NCBI GenBank assembly: GCA_016858145.1 | Contig: JAEHOE010000024.1 | Location: 992,001 to 1,056,000 of the forward strand | Direction: 5' to 3' | Length of the DNA stretch: 64,000 nucleotides | DNA from: Edaphochlamys debaryana | Lineage: Eukaryota; Chlorophyta; Chlorophyceae; Chlamydomonadales | Shown here: one piece after another, positions 46,201-58,200 of the stretch | Numbering within the stretch: position 1 is the first letter of the stretch | How the letters are laid out: each line of letters begins with the position of its first letter | Translations under genes and position numbers: made by a program | The notes under the pieces: model-generated | What the model saw: the letters and a program-made list of their open reading frames with translations, nothing else | Database searches by the model: none | What the model was told of the DNA's origin: nothing

Positions 46201-49200
46201 GAGCCCTTGGGCTGGGGCAGGAGCTGGTGTGGACCGCGGGGCGGCTGGCGGGAGCTGGCCATCAGTCGAGGGACCACCGCTGCACCAGCCAGGGACAGGG
46301 AGCCGTAGACGTCAGCATCCGGTGTAGGGCCGAGCGTTGAGATGACCGCAGCAGCGTCGGAGGCAGCGGCCGAGACGGCGAGGCGGATGGAGGGTGCTTC
46401 CAGGGCAGCCGTCCGCATGGCACCGGCCAGAGCGGATGCGAGCTGGGGCGGCGCAGCCGAGGCCACAGCAGAGGCAGGCGAGGACGCGGAGGGCGCGGCG
46501 CCGGCTGAGGCGAGCTTGGCGGTCAGAGACGGCAGCCTGGCGGCGGCGGCCTGCTGGAGAAGGGCCATGCTGGCGGCGACGGCGGCCGACGGCGACGGCA
46601 TTAGAACCAGCGTCAGCTCGGGCGCCGTCGTTGGCGCTGGCTGCTCGTCCACCACCAGCTCGTCCACCACCCAGCTGATGCCGTACAGCAGGTCCGGATC
46701 AGCTTCGGCCGCTGCCACCGGTGTTGCTGCCGCTCCAGTCCCTGCGGCGCTTGAGCTGGGGGCAGCTGCGTCCAGCGCCCGGGCACGCATGCCGAGGATG
46801 AGGCACGCCGGGGCGTCGGCCGCAGCCCCGCCAGCGCCGCCGCTCGTGAGGCGGTAGTCGCTGACTGCCTCTGCCTTGCCGGGCTCTGCCTCGCCCGCGC
46901 GGGGTGTCACCCACGTCGCCCCACCCAGTGCGCCGCTGCCGGCTGAGCCGGCCCCCGCGCAGGGCACCCGCAGGCAACCAAAGCCCGAGGGCACGAACGT
47001 GCGACGGCTGGCGCTCCCGGCGAGGGCCGGGTCGCGGGCGATGAGGACCTGCCCCAGCTGAAGGGCCGAGTCCAGTAGACCGGCGCCGAGCAGGAGACCG
47101 TCGCAGGCCGCTGCAGCGGCGGCGGTGGCAGGTGCCTCGTCAGCCAGGTGGGGCTGCAGAAGGGAAGCCGTGGCGGATGCGGTCGGAGTGGCGGTGGCGG
47201 GAATGGCTGAGACAGCGGTAGCGGAGGCGGAGCGGAGAGGCAGGACGGCTGCAGCAAAGGCACAGAGGCGCTGAACATCCGCCGGTGCTGCAGCCGAGGC
47301 GATCACCAGCGATGCGGCAGTGGAGGCGGCGGAAGTAGCCACGGAGGCGCGCAGGTGCACGAGGGCGGTGCGGGCGGGGGTGCGCGTGAAGACGGCCAGG
47401 CGGCCGCTGCCCAGCTCCAGGCGGCAGAAGAGCGCGTGCGGCCGGCCTGCGCCGGCGCCAGCGCCCCCACGTCCGTTGCTGCTCCCCGCGGCCCCGCCCA
47501 ACGTCGGCAGGATGAGGGGCGCCGGAATGCTTGCATCTGTAATCACCAGGCCGCTACCGCTGCTGCCACTGCTGCCGACGTTGGGCAGAAGCTGGCTGGG
47601 CAGCAGCAGGGCTGCGGCGGCCGCCGCCGCCATCTCGAGGTAGGCGGCGCCGGGGAGCACGTGCTTGCCCCCGACCACGTGGTCCCACAGGTGGGCCAGG
47701 CGGGGATGCGACAGGTCGGCAGCGAAGGTGACGGAAGCTGCCGGGGCGGAGGGGCCCGCGCCGGGTAGCGGAAGGCGCACCGCGGACACGGCGGCAGCGA
47801 GCAAGTGAGGCGCGGCGCGGGCGGCCCAGTAGCTGCGGCGGCGCCACTCGAGGGCCGGGGCCGCGGCAGTGGGGGCGGGGCTGGCGGAGAACGAGGAGGC
47901 CGAGGCGGGGGGCGTGGCCACAAGCACGTGGGCGTTGGTGCCCATGAAGGCGAAGGAGCTGACGCCCGCGATCTCAAGCTCCGAGGACCGGTCCGAGGCC
48001 GAGCCGCGCAGGGGCGCCGGGAGAGGGCCGGCACTGCGGGGACAAACCGAGGTGAAAGGGGAGCGGCATTAGGTAACACCACAAGCCTGTATGGGGCTAT
48101 GCTTGGAGACTGTCTCACCTGCGGCCGGCAGTAATGCGGGCCTTGCCGTCCGCGCCAACGGCACCTTCCATTGCCGCGCCGACGGCAGGGTTGAGGGTGC
48201 GCAGGTGGAGCACTGTGGGCCGCACCGCTGCCGCCAGGGCCGCCGTCGCGTGGCTGACGGCGACCAGGCCGGCGCCAGGCTCGGCATGGCCCACCCAGGA
48301 CTTGGAGGCAGCCAGGGCCAGGAGGGAGGGGAAGGAGGCGGCGGGGGCGGGAGCGGAGGAGGGCGGCGGGCAGAGGGCGGCCGCGGCTGCGCTGACCTCG
48401 ATGGGGTCTCCCAGGGGGGTGCCGGTGCCGTGCATGGACAGGAGCCGCAAGTCGGTTGCCGCGACACGGGCAGCGGCCAGTGCCTCCCGGATGACGGCCT
48501 GCTGCGCGGGGCCGTTGGGGGCGGTGAGGCTGCTGCTGCGGCCGTCCTGGTTCACCGAAGCTCCAAGCAGGAGAGCCAGCGGGGGCGGGACTGCGCCGCC
48601 GTCTGCCGCGGGAGAGCTGCTGGCGGCTGTCTCCAGGATGAGCACCTGCAAGGATAAGCGAGATGGAATGCAAGCCCAAGCAAGTCATTGCATGCCCTGC
48701 CTTGAGTGCCCTGCTGCAGCATGCCTGCCGGTCCCCAAGCACGGTACCCGTCCGCACCTGCAGCGTCTCGCCCCTCACGTAGCCGTCCGCACCAGCGTCC
48801 AGCACCTGGCACCGGCCCTGAGGCGACAGCATCTGAGCCGCCCACACGTAGCTGAAGGAGGCGGGGGAGGCCTGCACGTGCACGCCCGCCACCGCCGCCG
48901 CGGGCGCCTCGCCCACCGCCAGGGAGCGGTGCGCCAGAGCCAGGGCCACGAGCGAGGCGGAGCAGGCCGTGTCGACAGCAAGGGCCGGGCCTGCGGGCAT
49001 CGAGCGGAGCGGGGATACGCCAGCCGAGTCACGGAAGCTCAACCACGCCGTCGGGGCGTGGCTGTGCGGCTGTGTGGCTGGGCAGTCTTTTACCGCCCGC
49101 GGCTAGAGAGCGGACTGTGTCCCTTTGACCAAACTTCCTCTCCCACCTGTGAGGCCGAAGGTGAAGGCCAGGCGGCCGGCGGTGACGCTGAGCGCGTTGG

Positions 49201-52200
49201 CGGTGGCGTGGAAGGCACCGGGAGAGCCGGCGTGGGCGGCCACGAGGGAGCCGTAGTCGGAGGAGGCCACACCCACAAAGGTGCCCACGGCCTCGTTGGC
49301 GCTGGGGCGGCCCTGGGGCCGGGGGCCCCGCAGGGACAGCGCCTCGTGCAGGCCCTCGAGCAGCAGCCGCTGCTGGGGGTCCAGCAGGGCGGCCTCGGCG
49401 GGGCTGATCCTGTGGGCGTGCGGGCCGCAGGGGGCGCAAGCCGTTAAGACTGAGTTGGCGGCAGCGGCTGTAGTACACAATCAACCGTCACCCGGTGCGA
49501 GCTTGCAAGGGTGCGCTGCTGCACTTTGTCGTACAGCGGTTGCTCACCCGTACAGCTCGCAGTCGAACAGGTCGACCGCCGGCAGGAAGGCGCCGAAGCG
49601 GGGCCCCACCGAGTCCTTGGTGTGCACCGTCTCCACGTCCCACCTCGCCGAGGGCACTAGGGAGACCGGGTCCAGACCGGCCGTGCTGCCGGCGGCCGCG
49701 GGCGGGGAGCGCTGCACCATGGCCCGAACCACCACGGCCGGCGGAGCTGGGGGCGTGGACCCCGTTGGTGTGAGTGTCCGGGAGGGGCGAGGCGGGACGA
49801 GTGTGATGACTGAAGGGGCGGCGCGGGAGGTGGAGGCTGGGGCAGAGAGGGTGTCGAGGCGGGCTTGTAGAGCCTCGGTGAGGGCCGCCGGCGTGGGGTA
49901 GTCGAACACGAGTGTGCCCGGCAGCTGCAGCCCCAGCCTCGCCTCCAGGTCACGTGTGAGCTCCACGGCGCCCTGAGGGTGTGGCAGGAGTCGCAAAGGG
50001 CGGTCAGGTGCAAGCAAAGGCACACGACGACAGGATGTGCATGTAGATTCTCAAGAAGGCAGCAATGCCTCTCACCAGGCTGTCCAGACCGGCCGCCATG
50101 AGCGGTTGGTGCTCCGACAGTGCCGCAGCGGCACCGTCGCCCAGGACAGACCCCACCGCCGCCGCCACTGCCGCCGCCACGTCTACCGCCGGCCGCTCTG
50201 CCGCAACCGCCGCCAGATCCGCAGTGCCCGCCGGCGCCGCGCCCACGAGGCTACGGCGACCGACTGCCGCACGCGAGGCGAAGGCCGCGAAGAAGGGCGG
50301 CACTGGGGCGCCCGGCTGGGCGGAGGCCAGGGTCGCAAGGAAGGCCCTCCAGCGGAACGGGTTGGCCGCGGTGACCGCCGGCACGGCCCCGACGAGGGGG
50401 CCCAGCGGCTGACCAGCGGCGGGGGCGGCGGAGACGCTGCAGCGCAGGCGCAGAGCTGACTCGAGGGCGGCCATGGCTTGTGCAGGTGTGAGCAGGCCCA
50501 TGCCGGAGCGCTCCAGCCGAGCCGCCGTGCCAGAGTGCCTGGAGGCCATGCCGGCGCCCGCCCACGCGCCAAACTGGATGGACACGACGGGCAGGCCCTG
50601 GGCCGACAGAGCCGAAGCAGCGGCGTCGAGACCGGCATTAGCAGCGGCGTAGTTGGCCTGGCCGGGAGAGCCCAGCAGGGACGCGACGGACGAGAAGAGC
50701 ACGTGCGCAGCAGCGGGGTGGGCGGCGGCGGCGGCGGTCCAGGCGAACAGGCCGCCCAGCTTGGCCGCTGCCACGCGGCGTGTGGAGGCGAGGGAGGTGG
50801 CGGGCACGAGGGCGTCCTCGAGCACCCCAGCCGTATGCAATACGCCCAGCAGGGGCAGGGGCCGGCCGCCGCCCTCGCCCACGAGGCCCGGGAGCCCAGC
50901 GGCAGCCGAGACCGCTGCGCCAAAGAGCCAGGCGCGGTCCTCGGCGCTGGATAGGTCGGCGCGGGAGGCAGTGAAGGCCGTGGGCGGGACGCGGGAGGCG
51001 GCGTCCTCGGCGGAGGGCGGGGGCAGGGAGGGAAGCAGGCCCTCGGGCAGGGCGCCGCTGCGGCTGATGAGGTGGACGTGGCGGACGCCCTGGGGGGAGC
51101 GGAGGTTTGGGACAAGCGATGTGGGACCGGGTGTAAGTTTGGGAGTGTAAGGAGCGGAGAGGGGGAGATGCTCGAAGCAAGGCCCCGTTTCAAGACAACA
51201 GTCGAAGCGGCTCAAGCGTCGCCCCTTCGGAGACCCTCAGTCAGCCCCGCCTCCCACCTGTGCCGCCAGCCAGCGGGCCACGTGCGCCGCAGCAGAGCCG
51301 GAGCCCCCGGTGACCACGTACGTGCCCTCACGGGGCAGGGCCGCCGCAGCGCTCGCGGCGCCGCTGATGGGTGCCAGTGCTGTGGCTGGGCCGGCCACCA
51401 GGCGGGCCGAGAAAGCCACGCCGGCCGCACGGACGTAGCCGTAGGGGTTGACCACGCTGGCGGCGACGGGGCCCGCAGCGCTGCGGCTTCCGGTGCCCCA
51501 GCTGACGGCGCTGAAGGTACTGAGGGCCTCGGCGGCGCCCAGGTCGGTCGCGGCGGCTGCGTACGCACCTGCCGGCGCCTCCGCCAGCACGGTCCGCAGC
51601 AGCGCCCACGCGCCAGCCGCGTCGCCGCCAGGCGAGGTGAGCGACAGCGGGGAAGGGGTGGACAGCGCTGCCGGGTGGGCGCCGGTGGTGGCGAGGGCCA
51701 GGCCTTGGCCTGGGGCGGAGGCCAGCAGGCCCTGAACTGAGGCGAGGGAGGCGGCCAGGCCCGAGCTGGGATGTAGCAGCGGCGCTGTGGCCGGGTCGGA
51801 GGGTGAGACCGGCGCGGCCTCGTTCTCGGCGCACCACTCGATGTGGTACTCGATGCCCTCATCCTTCTCTTCCAAGAGTGCCTCCTCCACCTCAGCTGCA
51901 GCCTGCGTGGCGACGCCGGAGGCAGAGATGGCGGCAGCTGCCTCCGCAGTGACGGTCGGCTGCGGCAGGACGCTCACGCCGCGGAGGACGGCCGGGCAGC
52001 TGCCGCCGCCGCGCACATCCGCTGCCGAGGCAGAGGCCGCAGCGAGGTCGCCGGTTCGAGGAGCCTCTGGTGCCTGCAGAAGGAAGAGCGCAGGGCCAGT
52101 GACCAAACGACCGCTGCATCGCACATCAACCCTTGCCAGCCTCCCGCCCGCCACAGCGCACACCGTGCCAGCCCTGTCTAACCCACCGGCACAATGCAGG

Positions 52201-55200
52201 CGTCGAAGCCAGCAAAGACGCCACCGTCGCCCGCCGCCGCGCGCAGCTGCAGCGCCGCCGCCAGCCATGCCCTCAGCTCCAAGCCAGGGGCCTCGGCGTC
52301 GAGTGCGGATGTGGAGGCGGAGGCGGCGTCCGTGCTGCAGAAGGCGAAGAGCCGCGGCTGCGTGGGCGGCCACACCGTCGCCGCGGCTGCGGCCAGCAGC
52401 CGCAGGGCCGCCGCCAGGGCCGCCAGCCTCGAGGGCTGCTCCGACGTGCCAGCTGGTCCTGCTGGTGCCGCCGGGGCTGACTTGGAGGAAGCGGCGAGGC
52501 GGGCCGTGGCCGTGAAGACGGTGGCTGCTGCGGTGGCCACCTGGACTCGGCCTGTGGAAGGGTCCAAGGCGCAGAGGAGGCCGCCGGACGACGCGACGGC
52601 GGGGCTGGCGGCGGAGGCCAACAGGGCCCTGGCGGCGCCCGCGGGGCTCCAGGCGCCGCCAAGCAGCGTTAGCGTCTGGCTGGAGCCGCCAAGCAGGGCC
52701 GCCTGGGCCGCCGCCGCCGCCATGGACACCGCCAGAGCCGGCGACAGGAGCAGAGCAGCGGCGGAGGGAGCGACGGCGGAGCCGGCGGACGGGCCGAGGC
52801 GGAAGCCAGACGCCGCCGCGGCCAGGGCTGGCCAGTCGAGCGGCGTTTGGAAGAGCAGAAGCGTCCTGCTGCCGGACGCCACGCCCATGGCTCGGCGCAG
52901 CAGCGGCGAGAGGGCCGGGTGCAGCCAGTGCCGGCGGCGCTCCCAGGTGCAGACCTCACCGGCCGCAGCGCCCTCCGCTGGCGCCACCGCCACCTCGTGC
53001 TCGGTTGAGAGCTCCGGGGCGGGCGCTGCGCTGATGAGCACGTGGGCGTTGGTGCCCTGGAAGGCAAAGGCGCTCACGCCCGCCACCACCGCCTCGGGAC
53101 TCAGCATGGCTCCAGGCATCGTTGCTGGCAGGGGCTTGGGCCCCAGCTGGCGCGGCGCACGGAAGCGGCCGCCTGCGCCCTCCAGGGCGCTGACGACGTA
53201 GGGGTTGAGCACACGCAGGTGCAGGATTTCCAGCTCCGAACCGTGGGTCAGCGCGGTGGCGGCGTGCCGGACGCCCTGAACGCCAGCGCCCGGCTCGGCG
53301 TGGCCCACCCAGGACTTGGAGGCAGCAAAGGTGATGACGGATGGGGCGGTGGGTGCAGTGGATGAGGCGGGGGTGAAGACCGCGACGCAGGCCCCGACCT
53401 CAATGGGGTCTCCTAGGGGCGTGCCGGTGCCGTGCATCTGGAGGCTGACGACGGCCGAGGCGGCGAGGCGGGCGTCCGAGAGGGCCTCCCGGATGACGGC
53501 CTGCTGCGCGGGGCCGTTGGGGGCGGTGAGGCTGCTGCTGCGGCCGTCCTGGTTGACGCAGGCGCCCAGGAGCAGGGCCAGAGGGGTGGGGAAGGTGGAG
53601 GAGCTTGCGGAGCCCGAAGCGGCGCTCAGGGCCGCAAGGAGCATGGCGCCCACGGCCTCGCCACGGACGTAGCCTGTGGGCGAGGAGGACGGGACGATTA
53701 GAGGACAGGCAAGGGAATGACGGGAGGAACAAGGCACAAGTAGAGCATGCAGTGGGGAAACAGTCGAGCAGGCAAGCATGAGCTCAGGTAACCTATGATA
53801 GCACCCACCGTCAGCGGCCGCGTCGAGCGTCTTGCAGCGGCCCTCGGCGGACAGCATGCCCGCCTTCTGGAAGGCAGCAGGCGTGTCGGGAGACAGCGTG
53901 AGGTTGACTCCCGCCGCTAGCGCTGCTTCGGCCTGGCCCATGGCCAGTGCGCCCAGGGCGGCGTGGGTGGCCACGAGGGAGGAGGAGCAGGCTGTGTCGA
54001 TGGCGACGGCGGGGCCGTTGAGGCCGAAGGTGAAGGCCAGGCGGCCGGGGGCCACGGAGAGGCTGGCCCCAGTGGCGGCGAAGGCGGAGGCGGAGGGCAG
54101 GTGGCGGAAGGCGACCTTGTTGTAGTCCATGGAGGACACGCCTGGGCGGGGCGGGGCGGGGAAAAAAAGAGACAGGGCATGCAATGAAGCGAGAGATTTG
54201 GGCTTTTCAGCAGAGGTGAGCGGTTACTGCACCCCAGAGGCCGTGTTCCCGGTTCACACGCACCGACGTAAGCGCCCATGCGGGCACGCCAGGAGTACGC
54301 GGCGTCGCCAGCGGCACCGAGGGCCTCGGCCGCCACCTGTGGTGAAGAGTGGATAGGGGATGGCGTCTCGAGGCAGAAAAAGAGCGACAGGACTAGACCA
54401 GGCTGCTGCAAACCCTCCTCGGTCCTACGCAGGAACTCGCGCTGCACCCACGACCCACCTCGAGCAGCAGCCTCTGCTGTGGGTCCATGAGGGCTGCCTC
54501 GGGCGCCGAAAGCCCGAACGCCGCGGCGTCGAAGAGGTCCACTCCCGCCAGGAACACGCCCAGCTGCACCGGCAGCTGACCGTCCAGGCGGGGCGGCTCG
54601 TCCTGCAGCTCCCACCTAAGGCGAATGGAGCGGGTGGCAAGAGCTGATGCTAGGCATAGCCATAGCCATGCGTCGGCATCGACAAGCCCGGCCCAAGCCG
54701 TTTTCGGCAAAGAGGCGCGGTCTAGGCCCCACACCCACCTGCTGTTCGGCACCCTGCTGACTGCGTCCTTGCCCAGAAGCTGCCTGGGAGCAAGGGCGTC
54801 GGCGGCGCTGCGAGTGGCGAAGGCAAACACGCCGACCAGGCGGGTCGCGGGCGCAGCTGAGCGAGCCATGGCAGACGAGGGAAGGCCCAGAGGCGCGAGC
54901 GGGCCTGCGGTGGCTGCTGCTGTGCTGGGACTGGTCAGGGCCAGGAACTCCTCCTCGTACTCCTCTTCGCCTGCCTCCGCAACCATGGTGGCAGCAGCGG
55001 CGATGCCAGGGGCTTGGGAGGAGACATAGCCGGCGATGGCCGCCGGCGTGGGGTAGTCGAACACGAGTGTGCCCGGCAGCTGCAGCCGCAGCCTCGCCTC
55101 CAGCTCGTTCCGCAGCTCCACGGCGCCCAGGCTGTCCAGGCCCGAGCCCATCAGCGGGGCGTCGGGGGACACGGAGGAGCCAAGCACGCCCGCCACGGCC

Positions 55201-58200
55201 GCCTGAACCTCAGACAGGACCGATGCGGCGCGAGCCTGCTGGGCGGCGGCGGCGGCGGCAGCTCCGGGGGCGGGGGCAGCGCGGGTGCGAGCCACGCGGC
55301 CACTTGGCCTGGTTGCCATTTGCTGCGCGGCGAAGGCTTCGAAGTACGCCTATGGTGGGGTAGCGGATGACATGGGCGCACGTCAGCGACTGCGTGGTGC
55401 AACGCCTGCATAGACCGTGTAAGCATCGCAGTTGAGCCCACCTGCCCGGCGCGGCGGCTGTCCTTGAGGAAGGTTGGCCACTTGAACGGGATAGCGGCAA
55501 CAGCCGCGGCGTGGCTTGAAGCACTGGTTCGCAGCACTCCTGCAAAGACAGAACAGAGCGTTGAGATTGACACTTGGCAGCATACCCAGCTGATGGCCCA
55601 AGGCACAAGCCTCACCTGCCAGCGCTGCCAGCCCCTGCTGAGGCTGCAGGAGGGACATGCCCAGACGCTCCACACGGGCAGCGGTGCTCGAGTCCGCAGC
55701 AGCCATGCCGCCGCCGGCCCAGGCGCCCCACTGCACGCTCACGAAGCCCAGGCCCTGAGCAGACAGAGACGAGGCAGCGGCGTCGAGACCAGAGTTGGCG
55801 GCGGCGTAGTTGGCCTGGCCGGGAGAGCCCAGCAGAGACGCCACGGACGAGAAGAGCACGTGCGTGCCGGAAGGCTGGCAGCCCACGGCGCTGGACCAGC
55901 GGCCTAGCTGAGACAGCTTGGGGGCGAACACGCGCCGAGCCCCGGAGGCCGTCTGGTTGCGCAGGAGCGCATCCGACAGCACGCCGCCGGCGTGCAGGAC
56001 AGCCAGGACGGGCTTCGAGGACACAGAGGATGCGCCAAACGCCAGACCGCAGTCCTCGGCAAAGGACACGTCCGCCTTTACCACCTCAACCAAGCCGCCG
56101 CCGGCTCCGGACTGCAGCAGAGCCCACAGGGCCGCGGACGCCTCGACGCCCTCCGCACGCCCCGACCGGCCCAGCAGCTGAAGGTGGCACCCGGACTGTT
56201 GACGCGACAGCCAAGACGCGAGCAGCAGGCCCAGAGACCCCAGACCGCCGCTGATCACCACGCGGCCCGCCGGCTGGCACAGAGGCTGGCGCTGAGGGTT
56301 GAACACAACCACCTTGCCCACGTGACGCGCCTGGGACATCTGGCGCAGCGCGGACGCCACGGCGCCCAGAGAGTGGGCCGCCTGGGGCAGCGGGCGAAGG
56401 GCGCCCGAGGCCACGCCAGAAGCCACGCGACGCATCGCCGTCTGCACGGCGGCGTCAGGAAGGAAGTCCACGGCCACAAAGGAAGCGGCCACATCCGGGC
56501 GCTCCGACTGCAGGCGGGGCACGCTGAACACGTCGCGCTTGCTGATCTCCACGAAGCGACCGCCGCGGCGAAGCAGGCCCAGCGTAGCAGACACCAGCCC
56601 GGGGCTCGTCAGCGTGTTCAGGGCAACGTCCACGCCGCCAGCAGTCGACGCAGCCAGCTCCTCCACGAAGCCCAGGTCGCGGCTGCTCGACACGCAGCGC
56701 ACGCCCAGACCGCGAAGCAGGGCGCGCTTGGACGGGCTGCCGGCCGTGGCAACCACCTCGCCGCCCAGGGCAGACACCACCTGAAGAGACGCGAGGCCCA
56801 CGCCGCCGGCCGCGCCGTGAAGAAGCACGCGCTCACCAGGGCGCAGCGCGGCGGCCTCGCCAAACACCTGGTGAGCCGTGATGAAGACCGTGGGCATGGT
56901 GGCGGCCTCCTCAAAGCTCAGCTGAGGAGGCATGGCCACAAGCGTGGCGGGGCGGCTGTGCACCAGCGTGCCCAGGCTGCCCGCAGCCAGACCGAACACA
57001 GCTGTGCCGGCGGCAAGGGAGCCGCCAGCGCCGGCGCCCGCCGCCACCACCACGCCCGAGCAGTCGGCGCCGGGCGCTCCCGGGTCGCCGGGGTACATGC
57101 CCAGCACGTTGAGCACGTCGCGGAAGTTGAGCCCCACCGCGCACACGCGCACGGCCACCTTGCCGTCCGGCACCTGCCCGCCCGCCAGCGGCGAGGGCAG
57201 GGCCGCCGGCACGAGGTTGCCCAGGGCGCCGCGGGGCCGGGGCACGAGCTGGAAGTCCTCGCCGTTGCTTGCGTTGCTGTCAATCGGGCATGGCACGAGA
57301 CGTGCAACCGCCACGGCCCCGTCTGCCCGCGCTCCATCGCACACGTCTGTGAGCAGCTCACCAGCACCCGTGCTGAGGACAGCCTTCACGTCTCCCTCGA
57401 AGTTCAGAGCGCGTGGCACGGGCAGGCTCTCCGCTGCCACAGCCCGCAGCAAGCCGGTCAGCATGCTGCCGACACCCGCCGGCGCGCCAGAGGTGGGCAG
57501 CGGGCCTGCCAGGCTCGGTGGTACCGGGACAGGGTCCAGGCAAAGCGGCGTGCGGGCCACATGGGCTTGCTGAAGCGAGCCAATCGCCGTCACGAGGGCG
57601 GCGTGCGCTGCTGCGGGCTCCTCTTGCGCCAGGCTCAGGCGCGAGGGCGAGGGCACGTCTGGCGTGGGCGGCGTCGCGGGGCGCTCCACCAGCCACTCGG
57701 TGCGGTAGGTGATGCCGTCCACCTCCGCCGCAGCCTCAACGGCCGGCACAGGGACAGCCTTGCCCCCCGCAGCCGCTGCAGCGTCCTCCGCAGCCGCCTC
57801 ACGAGTGGCAATGCTGGCGGCTGTTGCGACGCTGCTCGCCTCGAGGCCGAGGACTGCCACTGCCGCACAGCTTGATACCGCCCCGGAAGCGGGCTGGACG
57901 CGATAGTCCGTCAGGCTGACGGAGCCACCGGTGCCAGCAGCGGCGCCGTCCGCAGCGGGTCTGGCGGGAGCGGCAGCGACAAACACGCAGCCGTCTGCGG
58001 CGCCGCCGAGGGCGGACGTGGCGGCGGAACCCAGCGCAACTGAGGCGATGCGCGTGGGGACCTTGGGCGCGGCAGCGCCGCCGGCGGCCGGGTCGGCGGC
58101 GGCGGCGAGCTGCAGCACGCAGTCCAGTGAGGCCGGGTGCAGGAGGAAGCCGGACTCTGCGGCTGCGGCGGTGCCGGGCAGGCTGCGGCTCTGGCCTGCG

